Source of the DNA: Mycolicibacter nonchromogenicus
Lineage (GTDB): Bacteria; Actinomycetota; Actinomycetes; Mycobacteriales; Mycobacteriaceae
Reading direction: 5' to 3'
Assembly (NCBI RefSeq): GCF_002101775.1
Contig: NZ_LQPI01000042.1
Location: forward strand, 1-64,000
DNA length: 64,000 bases
This document shows positions 31,468-40,480 of the stretch, in pieces (position 1 is the first letter of the stretch; every line of letters starts with the position of its first letter). Made by a program: the position numbers and the translations under genes. Below the pieces are notes generated by a model. The model saw only the letters and a list, made by a program, of their open reading frames with translations. It was not told the DNA's origin and ran no database searches.

Positions 31468-32094
31468 TTACTTGCGACCCTTGCGGGCTGGAGCCTTCGT
31501 GGCCTTCTTGGCCGGGGCCTTGGTCGCTGCCTTCTTCGCGGCAACCTTCTTGGCCGGGGCCTTGGTAACGGCCTTCTTCGCCGGAGCCTTGGTCACGGCC
31601 TTCTTCGCCGGAGCCTTCTTCGCCGGAGCCTTGGTCACGGCCTTCTTCGCCGGAGCCTTGGTCACGGCCTTCTTCGCCGGAGCCTTCTTCGCCGGAGCCT
31701 TGGCCGCAGTCTTCTTGGCAGCAGCCTTGGTGGCCTTCTTGGCCGGAGACTTCTTCGCCGGAGCCGCACTGGCACCAGCACCGCGCTTGACGGCGAGACC
31801 CTCAGCCGGGACACGCTGCGCGCCAGAAACAATCGCCTTGAACTGCGCACCCGGCCGGAAAGCGGGAACGGACGTCGGCTTCACCTTGACCGTTTCACCG
31901 GTGCGGGGATTGCGGGCCACGCGCGCGGCGCGACGGCGACGCTCAAAAACGCCGAACCCGGTGATGGTGACGCTCTCACCCTTGTGGACGGCGCGCACAA
32001 TGGCATTGACGAAATGCTCGACGGCGTCAGTCGCCGACCGACGGTCGGTGTCCAATTCCTTTGTGAGCACCTCGATGAGCTCTGCTTTGTTCAT
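31468..32094 (-). CDS. hupB: HU-family nucleoid protein with long basic C-terminal tail
   Basis: A 208-residue mycobacterial HupB. The N-terminal ~90 residues are a normal HU fold ([20 protein letters not shown], then [20 protein letters not shown]). The remainder is a histone-H1-like tail of [13 protein letters not shown] and related repeats, encoded by tandemly repeated DNA. It compacts DNA and is a target of Lys acetylation and iron-linked regulation in relatives. ATG is preceded by GGAGGG. Copy number of the tail repeats can vary between strains. Confidence 0.97.
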   Translation of the reverse strand: MNKAELIEVLTKELDTDRRSATDAVEHFVNAIVRAVHKGESVTITGFGVFERRRRAARVARNPRTGETVKVKPTSVPAFRPGAQFKAIVSGAQRVPAEGLAVKRGAGASAAPAKKSPAKKATKAAAKKTAAKAPAKKAPAKKAVTKAPAKKAVTKAPAKKAPAKKAVTKAPAKKAVTKAPAKKVAAKKAATKAPAKKATKAPARKGRK

Positions 32095-32281
32095 CCAATC
32101 CCTCCGAACCCAGTGGCCCTACTTGAGCCGACTAGAGCACACGGTAATCCCTGATACCACAGATATCCAAGAGCCACGCGCAATTTCAAACGAGATTATG
32201 GGCGAAATTCGGCAATCCGGTTACCGCCCTTGGGCGCTGACGAGCGCGTCCTACCCACGAAATTCAGCTCCCAAGAGGGCC

Positions 32282-32878
32282 TCAAGAAGCTGGCAGGGTG
32301 CGCGGCTTCCAGCTCGGGCGAGCGGCTTCGAAAGAGTCGATTTCTTCGAGTTTCCGCAGCGTAAGGCCTATATCGTCGAGTCCTTCGGACAACCGCCATG
32401 CGGTGTAGTCGTCAATCGTGAACGGCACCACCACCGTTCCGGCGGTGATATTCCGATCTTGAAGATTGACAGTGATTTCCAGCCCCGGGTTCTGCTCGAT
32501 GACTTTCCACAGCAGTTCCACATCATCTTGGGCCACCTGGGCTGCCAGCAGACCGGCCTTGCCGGCATTGCCGCGGAAGATGTCGGCGAATCGGGAGGAG
32601 ATCACCACCCGGAACCCGTAGTCGAGCAGCGCCCACACCGCGTGCTCCCGCGACGATCCGGTGCCGAAGTCCGGTCCGGCCACCAGAACCGAACCTTTGT
32701 CGAAAGGACTGAGATTCAGCACGAAGGACGGATCGGTGCGCCATGTGGCGAAGAGGCCGTCCTCGAATCCCGTCCGGGTGATGCGCTTGAGATAGACCGC
32801 CGGAATGATCTGGTCGGTGTCGACATTGGACCGCCGCAGCGGGACTCCGATTCCGGTATGAGTGCTGAAAGCTTCCAT
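32282..32878 (-). CDS. leuD: 3-isopropylmalate dehydratase small subunit
   Basis: The 198-residue small (swivel) subunit pairs with LeuC for leucine synthesis. Family features are [35 protein letters not shown] (substrate-contacting SSREHA) and [15 protein letters not shown]. It has normal length. It lies 28 bases after leuC on the same strand, with AAAAGGAG before the ATG. Confidence 0.97.
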   Translation of the reverse strand: MEAFSTHTGIGVPLRRSNVDTDQIIPAVYLKRITRTGFEDGLFATWRTDPSFVLNLSPFDKGSVLVAGPDFGTGSSREHAVWALLDYGFRVVISSRFADIFRGNAGKAGLLAAQVAQDDVELLWKVIEQNPGLEITVNLQDRNITAGTVVVPFTIDDYTAWRLSEGLDDIGLTLRKLEEIDSFEAARPSWKPRTLPAS

Positions 32879-32906
32879 GATTAGGCTCCTTTTAATACCG
32901 TGGCGG

Positions 32907-34325
32907 TCAGTTCAAGTCGGAGGGAGCCGACAGCTTCCCACGGACGGCGGTGGCAGCGGCGACGACCGGAGACACCAGGTGGGTGCGTCCGCCCTTGCCC
33001 TGCCGGCCCTCAAAATTGCGGTTGGAGGTCGACGCGGACCGTTGCCCCGGCTCCAGCTGATCGGGGTTCATTCCCAAGCACATCGAGCAGCCCGGTTGGC
33101 GCCACTCGGCGCCTGCGGCGGTGAAAACCTCCGCCAGTCCTTCGGCTTCGGCCTGATTGCGCACCCGCATCGAGCCCGGCACCACGAGCATCCGCACACC
33201 GTCGGCGACCTTGCGTCCACGCAGCACCTCTGCTGCGGCACGTAGGTCCTCGATGCGGCCGTTGGTGCAGGATCCGACGAACACCGTGTCTACGGCGATG
33301 TCGCGCATCGGCGTCCCCGGTTGAAGGTCCATGTACGCCAACGCCTTCTCCGCGGCCCGCCGCTGGGCTTCGTCGTGGATGGCCTCCGGGTCGGGTACGT
33401 CGGAGCCCAGCGGGACACCTTGGCCAGGGTTGGTGCCCCAGGTCACGAACGGGGTCAGGGCAGCCGCGTCCAGGTGGACCTCGGTATCGAAAGCCGCTCC
33501 CGGGTCGGTACGCAGGCTGCTCCAGTAGGCCACGGCGGCGTCCCAGTCCGCACCGGTCGGCGCGTGGGGCCGGCCCCGCAGGTACTCATAGGTGGTCTCA
33601 TCCGGGGCGACCATGCCGGCGCGGGCGCCCGCCTCGATGCTCATGTTGCAGATCGTCATGCGCGCCTCCATCGACAGCGCCTCAATAGCGCTGCCGCGGT
33701 ACTCGATGACGTAGCCCTGGCCGCCGCCGGTGCCGATCTGAGCGATCACCGCCAGGATGATGTCCTTGGCCGTCACACCGTCGGCGAGCTGACCGTCGAC
33801 GTTGACCGCCATGGTCTTGAACGGCTTGAGCGGCAGTGTCTGAGTGGCCAGTACGTGTTCGACCTCGGAGGTGCCGATTCCCATTGCCAGCGCACCGAAA
33901 GCGCCGTGGGTGGAGGTGTGGCTGTCACCGCAGACCACCGTCGTCCCGGGTTGGGTGAGCCCGAGCTGCGGGCCGATGATGTGCACGATTCCCTGGTCGA
34001 TGTCGCCCATGGGGTGCAGCCGGATACCGAATTCGGCGCAGTTGTGCCGCAGCGTCTCGACCTGAGTGCGTGACACCGGGTCGGCGATCGGCTTGTCGAT
34101 ATCGGCCGTCGGCACGTTGTGGTCCTCGGTGGCGATGGTCAGATCCGGCCGCCGCACTCGACGACCCGCCAGCCGCAGCCCCTCGAACGCCTGCGGACTG
34201 GTGACTTCATGAACCAGGTGCAGATCGATGTAGATGAGGTCGGGTTCGGTCCCCCCGCCGGACACCACGACGTGGTCTGCCCAGACCTTCTCGGCCAGGG
34301 TGCGAGGCTGCTCGGTCATTGCCAT
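32907..34325 (-). CDS. leuC: 3-isopropylmalate dehydratase large subunit
   Basis: A 472-residue aconitase-family [4Fe-4S] enzyme that isomerises 2- to 3-isopropylmalate. The iron-sulfur cysteines are in [14 protein letters not shown] and [13 protein letters not shown], and [24 protein letters not shown] is also typical. The start [15 protein letters not shown] was chosen to match homologues. The frame opens 7 codons earlier, inside the operator region. The promoter is shared with the divergent IclR gene. Confidence 0.96.
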   Translation of the reverse strand: MAMTEQPRTLAEKVWADHVVVSGGGTEPDLIYIDLHLVHEVTSPQAFEGLRLAGRRVRRPDLTIATEDHNVPTADIDKPIADPVSRTQVETLRHNCAEFGIRLHPMGDIDQGIVHIIGPQLGLTQPGTTVVCGDSHTSTHGAFGALAMGIGTSEVEHVLATQTLPLKPFKTMAVNVDGQLADGVTAKDIILAVIAQIGTGGGQGYVIEYRGSAIEALSMEARMTICNMSIEAGARAGMVAPDETTYEYLRGRPHAPTGADWDAAVAYWSSLRTDPGAAFDTEVHLDAAALTPFVTWGTNPGQGVPLGSDVPDPEAIHDEAQRRAAEKALAYMDLQPGTPMRDIAVDTVFVGSCTNGRIEDLRAAAEVLRGRKVADGVRMLVVPGSMRVRNQAEAEGLAEVFTAAGAEWRQPGCSMCLGMNPDQLEPGQRSASTSNRNFEGRQGKGGRTHLVSPVVAAATAVRGKLSAPSDLN

Positions 34326-34339
34326 CCCCAAATCTGTGG

Positions 34340-34356
34340 GTCTCATATTTTGAGAC
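34340..34356. promoter_or_regulatory. IclR-type operator between leuC and its regulator
   Basis: GTCTCA (34340-34345) and TGAGAC (34351-34356) form a perfect 6-bp inverted repeat around TATTT. It sits in the 45-bp gap between the divergent leuC and IclR starts. A TAGTAT box (34359-34364) lies just beyond it and 6 bases before the regulator's ATG, so binding here would control both genes. Related IclR regulators (NdgR/LtbR type) control leuCD in actinobacteria; the role here is inferred. Confidence 0.65.
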
Positions 34357-34370
34357 GCTAGTATCTATAT

Positions 34371-35072
34371 ATGGGACAGCATAGCGGTATCGGCGTTCTG
34401 GACAAAGCACTGTCGGTGCTCCACACCGTCGCCGAATCACCATGTGGACTCGCTGAACTGTGCGACCGCACCGGCCTGCCCCGCGCCACCGCACACCGGC
34501 TGGCCGCAGGCCTGGAGACCCACCGGCTACTCGGGCGTGACAACGAGGGCCGCTGGCGAGTCGGGCCCGCGGTCAGTGAGCTGGCCGCCCGCGCCGACGA
34601 TCCGCTTCGAGCGGCCGGTGCGGCGGTGCTGCCGCGGCTGCGTGAGATCACCGGGGAGAGCGTGCAGCTGTATCGCCGCGAAGGCTCCGAACGAGTCTGC
34701 GTTGCGGCGCTGGAACCCCCCGCTGGACTGCGAGACACGGTTCCGGTCGGCACCCGGTTGCCGATGACCGCCGGCTCAGGGGCCAAAGTCTTGCTGGCCT
34801 ACGCCGACGCGAGCCTGCAACAGGAAGTGCTGCCGGAGGCCAAGTTCACCAGCCGCGCCCTCACCGAGACCCGCCGCCGAGGCTGGGCACAAAGCGTCGC
34901 CGAGCGCGAGCCGGGGGTGGCCAGCGTGTCGGCGCCGGTGCGCGATCACAGCGGCACGGTGGTGGCAGCGATCTCGGTGTCGGGCCCGATCGACCGGATG
35001 GGGCGGCGGCCGGGCGCACGCTGGGCCGCCGACCTGCTCGCGGCGGCCGACGCGCTTGCTGACCGGCTGTAA
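34371..35072 (+). CDS. IclR-family regulator of leuCD (NdgR/LtbR-like)
   Basis: A 233-residue homologue of Rv2989. The winged helix is VLDKALSVLHTVAESPCGLA, then LCDRTGLPRATAHRLAAGLE (about residues 8-60). The effector domain has SVQLYRREGSERVCVAALEP, LPMTAGSGAKVLLAY and PVRDHSGTVVAAISVSGP. It is divergent from leuC. The putative -10 TAGTAT ends 6 bases before the ATG and no Shine-Dalgarno is visible, so the mRNA is probably leaderless, which is common in mycobacteria. Confidence 0.9.
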   Translation: MGQHSGIGVLDKALSVLHTVAESPCGLAELCDRTGLPRATAHRLAAGLETHRLLGRDNEGRWRVGPAVSELAARADDPLRAAGAAVLPRLREITGESVQLYRREGSERVCVAALEPPAGLRDTVPVGTRLPMTAGSGAKVLLAYADASLQQEVLPEAKFTSRALTETRRRGWAQSVAEREPGVASVSAPVRDHSGTVVAAISVSGPIDRMGRRPGARWAADLLAAADALADRL

Positions 35073-35171
35073 CTGGGCGCGAGCAGTCCCAGTTTCGCCT
35101 GCCGCCGGCGGGACCAATGCGATTCCGCCTCTGCTCGCCGGAGGATCTGATCCGCCTGTCAGACTGCAGAG

Positions 35172-35672
35172 ATGGGAACCAAACAGCGCGCACAGATCGT
35201 GATGACCGATGCCGAGGTCGCTGACTTCGTCAACTCGCACCGCACCGGAACACTGGCCACCATCGGGCCGGACGGGCAGCCCCACCTGACCGCGATGTGG
35301 TACGCGGTGCTCGACGGCGAGATCTGGCTCGAGACCAAAGCCAAGTCCCAGAAAGCGGTCAACCTGCGCCGCGATCCGCGGGTTACCTTCCTCCTGGAAG
35401 ACGGCCTGACCTACGACACCCTGCGTGGGGCCGCCTTCGAGGGCGTCGCGGAGATCGTCGACGACCCAGACACCCTCTTCCGGGTGGGCGTCAGCGTCTG
35501 GGAGCGCTACACCGGCCCCTACACCGACGAGATGAAGCCCGGCGTCGACGCGATGATGAATAACCGGGTGGCTGTGCGCATCGTCACACAGCGCACCCGC
35601 TCCTGGGACCACCGCAAGCTCGGGTTGCCGGCCATGCCGCTGGCCGGTTCCACCGCCCCCAAGGGCGACTGA
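35172..35672 (+). CDS. pyridoxamine 5'-phosphate oxidase-like / F420-binding (FDOR) family protein
   Basis: A 166-residue split-barrel protein similar to Rv2991: FVNSHRTGTLATIGPDGQPHLTAMWYAVLDGEIWLET, then KSQKAVNLRRDPRVTFLLEDG. The basic KAKSQKAVNLRRD stretch is the cofactor phosphate site of PPOX/FDOR proteins. Relatives bind F420 or heme; which cofactor is used here cannot be read from the sequence. A lone gene between the IclR gene and the tRNA pair, ended by a strong terminator. Confidence 0.85.
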   Translation: MGTKQRAQIVMTDAEVADFVNSHRTGTLATIGPDGQPHLTAMWYAVLDGEIWLETKAKSQKAVNLRRDPRVTFLLEDGLTYDTLRGAAFEGVAEIVDDPDTLFRVGVSVWERYTGPYTDEMKPGVDAMMNNRVAVRIVTQRTRSWDHRKLGLPAMPLAGSTAPKGD

Positions 35673-35696
35673 AACCCTCAAGGCCTGCTCGACGCC

Positions 35697-35729
35697 AAAA
35701 GGCCCGCACCTTGACGGTGCGGGCCTTTT
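35697..35729. terminator. bidirectional rho-independent terminator
   Basis: A-run (35697-35700), GGCCCGCACC (35701-35710), 5-base loop, GGTGCGGGCC (35716-35725), T-run (35726-35729). The perfect 10-bp stem with A and T runs on both sides can stop the FDOR gene from the left and the tRNA transcripts from the right. Confidence 0.92.
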
Positions 35730-35735
35730 GTGTTG

Positions 35736-35808
35736 TACCCCCGATGGGATTCGAACCCACGCTACCGCCGTGAGAGGGCGGCGTCCTAGGCCGCTAGACG
35801 ACGGGGGC
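35736..35808 (-). tRNA. gluT: tRNA-Glu (anticodon CTC)
   Basis: A 73-nt cloverleaf on the minus strand. Acceptor GCCCCCG pairs with CGGGGGU (G1-U72 wobble). The anticodon stem CCGCC/GGCGG holds loop CUCUCAC with anticodon CUC. The T arm contains GGUUCGAAUCC. The discriminator is A and CCA is not encoded. It is immediately followed by the terminator at 35697-35729. Confidence 0.95.
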
Positions 35809-35881
35809 TAGAACATTTCCGGGTTGTCAGCATAGCTCAACCCGCACGGCCCGCCTAATCGCTTGCAGCGGACCGCTTTTG

Positions 35882-35953
35882 CTGGGGTACCAGGACTCGA
35901 ACCTAGAATGGCTGAACCAGAATCAGCTGTGTTGCCAATTACACCATACCCCA
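35882..35953 (-). tRNA. glnU: tRNA-Gln (anticodon CTG)
   Basis: A 72-nt cloverleaf on the minus strand. Acceptor TGGGGTA pairs with TACCCCA. The anticodon stem GCTGA/TCAGC holds loop TTCTGGT with anticodon CTG. The T arm contains GGTTCGAGTCC. The discriminator is G and CCA is not encoded. It lies 73 bases upstream of tRNA-Glu and 99 bases downstream of gltX, the enzyme that charges Glu tRNA and, by misacylation in this phylum, Gln tRNA. Confidence 0.95.
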
Positions 35954-36052
35954 TTGGCCGGCCATTATTGCTGGTCAGAGTGCCGGTGGGGCACTACTGG
36001 ACAGCCGTTCTTGGGCCGACGAGCAGACTACCAAACTTCTAGCGCGAAGTTG

Positions 36053-37525
36053 TCATCGCGCTTCCCCAATGCCGTCTCGGGCGCTCCGCAACCGGGCCAA
36101 GCTGCGGTTGGAGCCCAGCAACTCCAGCGACTCGAACAGCGGCGGGCTGACCAGTCCACCGGAGACCCCGACCCGGATCGGGCCGAACGCCTTGCGGGGT
36201 TTCAGCCCCAGACCGTCCAGCAGCGCGGTCTTCAGGGCGGCCTCGATGTTGGCGGTGGTCCACTCCCCCACGCCCTCCAGCGCCGCGATGGCCGCATCCA
36301 GCACCGGAGCCGCGTCGGGGCCCAGTTCCTTGGCGGCGGCCCGCGGGTCCACCTCGTAGTGCGCGTCGTTGAAGAACTTCAGCAGCGGCCACGCGTCGCC
36401 GAGCACCACGATGCGGGTCTGCACCAGGGCGGCGGCCACCGCGAAGCCGGCTTCGTCCAGGCCGGTGTCGTGTCCGTGGGTGTCGAGGAAACTACGCAAC
36501 CGGGCGGTGAAGTCGTCCAGGTCGAGCATCCGGATGTGCTCGGCGTTGAGCGCATCGGCCTTCTTCTGGTCGAATCGGGCCGGGTTGGAGTTGACGTTGA
36601 CCACATCGAACGCGGCGACCATCTCGTCGAGGCTGAACACGTCGCGGTCATCAGCGATAGACCAGCCCAACAGCGCCAGGTAGTTCAACAGCCCTTCGGG
36701 GATGAATCCGCGGTCGCGATGCGCGAACAGGTTCGACTGCGGGTCGCGCTTGGACAGCTTCTTGGTGCCTTCACCCAAAACAGTTGGCAGGTGGCCGAAT
36801 TCCGGAACTCGGTCAGCCACACCGATACGGATCAGCGCCTGATACAGCGCGATCTGGCGTGGCGTGGACGGCAGCAGATCCTCACCACGCAGCACGTGAG
36901 TGATCTTCATCAGGGCGTCGTCGACCGGGTTGACCAACGTGTAGAGCGGGTCCCCGTTGGCCCGTGTCAGCGCGAAGTCGGGAACGGTGCCCGCCGGGAA
37001 GGACGTGTGTCCGCGCACCAGGTCCGTCCAACCGAGCTCGGTGTCGGGCATCCGTAGCCGTACGACGGGCTTGCGCCCCTCGCCCAGGAAACCGGCCCGC
37101 TGCTGCGCGGTCAACTCACGGTCGAAGTTGTCGTAACCCAGTTTGGGGTTGCGGCCGGCCGCGAGGTGGCGGGCCTCGACTTCCTCTGGCGTCGAGAAGG
37201 CCTCATACGCCTCGCCCGCCGCCAGCAGCTGTGCCACCACATCCCGGTGGATGTCGGCGCGCTGCGACTGGCGGTACGGGCCGTAGGGCCCGCCCACCTC
37301 GGGCCCCTCATCCCAGTCCAGATGCAGCCAGCGCAGCGCATCCAGCAGCGCCAGATAACTTTCCTCGCTGTCGCGTTGCGCGTCGGTGTCCTCCACCCGG
37401 AAGACCAGGGTGCCCCCGGTGTGGCGGGCGTAGGCCCAGTTGAACAGGGCGGTGCGAATCAGCCCAACGTGCGGCGTGCCGGTCGGGGACGGGCAGAACC
37501 GGACGCGAACACCAGATGCGGTCAC
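36053..37525 (-). CDS. gltX: glutamyl-tRNA synthetase
   Basis: Class I aminoacyl-tRNA synthetase of 490 residues. The HIGH-like motif is in [22 protein letters not shown], the KMSKS-like motif in [13 protein letters not shown], and the C-terminal anticodon-binding helical domain follows. It is expected to be non-discriminating, also making Glu-tRNA-Gln for GatCAB. The GTG start giving [14 protein letters not shown] overlaps the stop of the upstream FAH-family gene (GTGA). The two tRNAs it serves follow directly. Confidence 0.97.
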   Translation of the reverse strand: MTASGVRVRFCPSPTGTPHVGLIRTALFNWAYARHTGGTLVFRVEDTDAQRDSEESYLALLDALRWLHLDWDEGPEVGGPYGPYRQSQRADIHRDVVAQLLAAGEAYEAFSTPEEVEARHLAAGRNPKLGYDNFDRELTAQQRAGFLGEGRKPVVRLRMPDTELGWTDLVRGHTSFPAGTVPDFALTRANGDPLYTLVNPVDDALMKITHVLRGEDLLPSTPRQIALYQALIRIGVADRVPEFGHLPTVLGEGTKKLSKRDPQSNLFAHRDRGFIPEGLLNYLALLGWSIADDRDVFSLDEMVAAFDVVNVNSNPARFDQKKADALNAEHIRMLDLDDFTARLRSFLDTHGHDTGLDEAGFAVAAALVQTRIVVLGDAWPLLKFFNDAHYEVDPRAAAKELGPDAAPVLDAAIAALEGVGEWTTANIEAALKTALLDGLGLKPRKAFGPIRVGVSGGLVSPPLFESLELLGSNRSLARLRSARDGIGEAR

Positions 37526-38310
37526 GAGTTTCCTTTGCGGATAACCGGATTGGACAGGGTGCCAATGCCTTCGATGGAGATGGACACGGTGTCGCCGTGC
37601 TCGATGGGGCCGACACCGTCGGGGGTGCCGGTCAGGAGGATGTCGCCGGGCAACAGCGTCATGACCGCGGAGATCCACTCCACGATGGCGCCGACGTCGT
37701 GCATCATCAGCGACGTCCGGCTGTCCTGCTTGACCTCGCCGTTGACCTCCGTGCGAATCGCCAGGTCAGCGGGGTCGACGTCGGTGACGATCCACGGCCC
37801 GATCGGGCAGAAGGTGTCATGGCCTTTGGCCCGGGTCCACTGCCCATCGGACTGCTGCTGGTCACGGGCCGACACGTCGTTGCCGATGGTGTAACCCAAG
37901 ATGTTGTCCTTGGCCCGTGCGGCCGGAACGTCTTTGCACGGTCGGGAGATGACCACAGCCAGCTCGCCTTCGTAATGCACCGGGGAAGCATTGGCGGGCA
38001 GCTGAATCGGCACGTTCGGACCGATGATGGCGGTGTTGGGCTTGAGAAACATGGTCGGATTGGCCGGTGGGGCGCCGCCCATTTCAGCGATGTGGGCGGC
38101 GTAGTTCTTTCCGATGCAGACCACCTTGCTGGCCAGGATCGGCGCCAGCAGGCGCACGTCTGCCAGCGGCCAGGACCGGCCCGTGAACTCCGGTGTGCCG
38201 AACGGGTGCTCGGCGATCTCGCGGGCGGTCATCTCGTGTGGCCGGTCGGGGTCCCCTTCAATACTGACGAAGGCGACACCGTCCGGGCTGGCAATTCGGC
38301 CTAGTCGCAT
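37522..38310 (-). CDS. fumarylacetoacetate hydrolase family protein
   Basis: A 262-residue homologue of Rv2993c. The FAH fold shows [49 protein letters not shown] with the metal-binding Glu residues, and [23 protein letters not shown] near the end. Members hydrolyse or decarboxylate 2,4-dioxo acids, for example oxaloacetate or homoprotocatechuate intermediates; the substrate is unknown. ATG at 38310 ([14 protein letters not shown]) was preferred to a GTG 8 codons upstream. It overlaps gltX by 4 bases. Confidence 0.9.
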   Translation of the reverse strand: MRLGRIASPDGVAFVSIEGDPDRPHEMTAREIAEHPFGTPEFTGRSWPLADVRLLAPILASKVVCIGKNYAAHIAEMGGAPPANPTMFLKPNTAIIGPNVPIQLPANASPVHYEGELAVVISRPCKDVPAARAKDNILGYTIGNDVSARDQQQSDGQWTRAKGHDTFCPIGPWIVTDVDPADLAIRTEVNGEVKQDSRTSLMMHDVGAIVEWISAVMTLLPGDILLTGTPDGVGPIEHGDTVSISIEGIGTLSNPVIRKGNS

Positions 38311-38325
38311 TTGCACAAGCCTAAT

Positions 38326-38435
38326 GGCGTTCACAAGCCCAGCGGAGCCGGGCGCAGTGCGTCGCCATCACCTGGGACCCGGCGTTCACACGCGCCGCGG
38401 AGTTGGGTGCAGTGGGGCGCCGACAAGGCGCACAG
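38326..38435. repeat. second locus of the 55-bp MIRU-like repeat (two diverged copies)
   Basis: GGCGTTCACA starts copies at 38326 and 38381, again 55 bases apart. Copy one shares GCGGAGCCGGGCG and most of the flanking pattern with the unit at 27436. Copy two is more diverged (GCGGAGTTGGGTGCAGTGGG). It lies in the gap between the divergent FAH gene and the MFS gene. Confidence 0.65.
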
Positions 38436-38504
38436 CCCGGTCACCAGCGCGGGACCGTCGCTCAGCTCGCTTTCCTGGTCAGCCGCCTGTGCAAGCATGG
38501 TCGG

Positions 38505-39758
38505 ATGTCCGCCGAGCCGATCGGGAATGCCGCTCGCTGGTCGGTCGTGTTCGTCGCCCTGATGGCCACGCTGTGCTCGTTCGTGTTCATCAACGGCATC
38601 GCCTTCGTCATCCCGATGCTGGAGACCAAGCGGGAGACCAACCTGGCAATGGCCGGCCTGCTGGCCTCCATGCCGAGCTTCGGAATGGTGCTGACCCTGT
38701 TCGCCTGGGGAGCCCTGTTGGACCGCATAGGTGAACGGATCGTGTTGAGCGTCGGCTCCGCGTTGACCGCGCTGGCCACCTTCGCCGCCGCATCGATGCA
38801 GTCACTGGTGGCGGTCGGCGCTTTCCTCTTTCTCGGAGGCATGGCCGCCGCCAGCGCCAACAGTGCCAGCGGCCGGTTGGTGACGGGCTGGTTCCCGCCC
38901 CACCAGCGGGGCCTGGTGATGGGAATCCGCCAAACCGCACAACCCCTGGGCATTGCGCTGGGCGCCGAGGTGATTCCCGAACTGGCTGAACACGGTCTGA
39001 CGCGGGCGCTGATGTTCCCGGCGACGCTGTGCGCCGTGGCAGCTGTTGCGTGTGCGATCGGCGTAGTCGATCCACCGCGCAGACCCCGCTCGGCGGCCTC
39101 GGGCGCCGAACTCGCCAGCCCCTACCGCGACTCGAAGGTGCTGTGGCGCATCCACCTGTCTTCGGCTCTGTTGATGGTCCCGCAGTCGGTGCTCGCCACG
39201 TTCATGCTGGTCTGGCTGATCGTGGACACCCACTGGTCGATCGCCGCCGCCGGCGGCCTGGTGACGGTGTCGCAGCTACTCGGCGCCGCCGGGCGGGTGG
39301 CGGCTGGCCGGTGGTCCGACCGCGTACGGTCACGACTGCGGCCGATTCGCAGCCTCGCCGTCGGCGCGGCACTGGCCATGCTGGCGCTGGGAGCCGCCGA
39401 CCATCTTCACTCCCGCCTCGCCGAGATGACAATGGTCGTCGCGGCGGTTATCACGGTGCTGGACAACGGATTGGCCTCGACGGCAGTCGCGGAGATCGCC
39501 GGTCCTTACTGGAGCGGTCGTGCGCTGGGAATCCAGAACACCACCCAGCGACTGACCGCTGGGATCGCTCCCCCGCTCTTCGGTGCGCTGATCGGCGCAG
39601 TCGGCTATCCCGCCGCGTTTGCGCTGTGCGGACTGTTCCCCATGGCCGCGCTGCGGTTGGTGCCGGTGAGTGCCGAGCCCCAAGGCCGTTCAGTACTCGA
39701 AGCGTTGCGCACCCTACGGGTGCCGCCCGGGCCCCCGCCCGACACGTCAACACCCTGA
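38505..39758 (+). CDS. major facilitator superfamily transporter
   Basis: A 417-residue transporter similar to Rv2994, with about 12 hydrophobic segments. The MFS signature between segments 2 and 3 is AWGALLDRIGERIVLS, and a related one is in the second half (VAAGRWSDRVRSR). ATG at 38505 gives MSAEPIGNAARWSVVFVALM. The substrate is unknown. In M. tuberculosis the next gene is leuB; here about 15 kb of ectoine and aromatic genes intervene. Confidence 0.9.
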   Translation: MSAEPIGNAARWSVVFVALMATLCSFVFINGIAFVIPMLETKRETNLAMAGLLASMPSFGMVLTLFAWGALLDRIGERIVLSVGSALTALATFAAASMQSLVAVGAFLFLGGMAAASANSASGRLVTGWFPPHQRGLVMGIRQTAQPLGIALGAEVIPELAEHGLTRALMFPATLCAVAAVACAIGVVDPPRRPRSAASGAELASPYRDSKVLWRIHLSSALLMVPQSVLATFMLVWLIVDTHWSIAAAGGLVTVSQLLGAAGRVAAGRWSDRVRSRLRPIRSLAVGAALAMLALGAADHLHSRLAEMTMVVAAVITVLDNGLASTAVAEIAGPYWSGRALGIQNTTQRLTAGIAPPLFGALIGAVGYPAAFALCGLFPMAALRLVPVSAEPQGRSVLEALRTLRVPPGPPPDTSTP

Positions 39759-39784
39759 GCGCTTCGGCAAGTACCGTCGAAACG

Positions 39785-40294
39785 ATGACGGATACCGCTC
39801 CTTACCGGCTTCGGACACCAACGGTGGCGGACGGCCAGGCCCTGTGGCAGATGGCCGTCGACAGCGCCACTCTCGACGTCAATGCGCCTTACGCCTACCT
39901 GTTGTGGTGCCGCGATTTCGCCGCTACCTCGGTAGTTGCCGAGGTGGACGGGGAGCTGGGCGGCTTCGTCACTGGCTACCGGCGCCCCGAACAGCCGCAG
40001 ACCCTGATGGTCTGGCAGGTGGCGGTCAATGCCGCCCACCGGGGAGCCGGGCTGGCCGGCCGGATGCTCGACCACCTGGCGGCCGAGCAGGTGGCTGCGG
40101 GCGTGACACATCTTGAGACCTCCATCACACCGGACAACGAGGCCAGCCGACGGCTATTCGGCTCCTTCGCCCGCCGGTGGGACGCCGCGCTGGAGACTTC
40201 TGAGCTGTTCGGAGCGGATTTGTTCGCCGAATCCCATCTGGCAGAAGACTTGTTTCGCATCGGACCGCTTGGGGTACCCCGACGACGCCAGTGA
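39785..40294 (+). CDS. ectA: L-2,4-diaminobutyrate acetyltransferase (ectoine pathway)
   Basis: A GNAT acetyltransferase of 169 residues: YRLRTPTVADGQALWQMA, then CRDFAATSVVAEVDGELGGFVTGYRRP, and the acetyl-CoA loop VAVNAAHRGAGLAGRMLDHLA. THLETSITPDNEASRRLF is also characteristic of EctA. It acetylates L-2,4-diaminobutyrate at N4 (gamma). ATG lies 26 bases after the MFS stop, so it could be co-transcribed with the transporter. The next gene, ectB, is 186 bases away. Confidence 0.92.
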   Translation: MTDTAPYRLRTPTVADGQALWQMAVDSATLDVNAPYAYLLWCRDFAATSVVAEVDGELGGFVTGYRRPEQPQTLMVWQVAVNAAHRGAGLAGRMLDHLAAEQVAAGVTHLETSITPDNEASRRLFGSFARRWDAALETSELFGADLFAESHLAEDLFRIGPLGVPRRRQ

Positions 40295-40480
40295 GGGCGT
40301 GGCACGGTTGAGATCACAAAATGGTCTCGGTAAGGTCACGAATACGCAAACGTGAGCCCCGACAGACCTAGGCCGGGGGCATCCGAGCGGGGTGGTGGGT
40401 CGAGCCGAGATCACCCGCGGCGAGTTTGATTTCGACCCGTCGTTCCGTTCCGTTGTGTGCGACCGACGGACGGAGGAATT
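40295..40480 (+). promoter_or_regulatory. 186-bp gap between ectA and ectB, possible promoter region
   Basis: ectB, ectC and ectD overlap one another, yet this gap separates them from ectA. It holds short dyads, for example TCACG...CGTGA at about 40338-40357. The sequence ends with GGAGGAATT before the ectB GTG. A separate promoter for ectBCD is plausible. No -10/-35 pair is clear enough to name. Confidence 0.35.

Noticed and set aside
31500-31740. Repeats in the hupB tail considered as a CRISPR-like or VNTR array
   Set aside because: The repeats are in frame and encode the known PAKK-rich HupB tail; there are no spacers of uniform length.
37166-37894. Plus-strand frame opposite gltX and the FAH gene
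   Set aside because: Shadow of two well-supported minus-strand genes.
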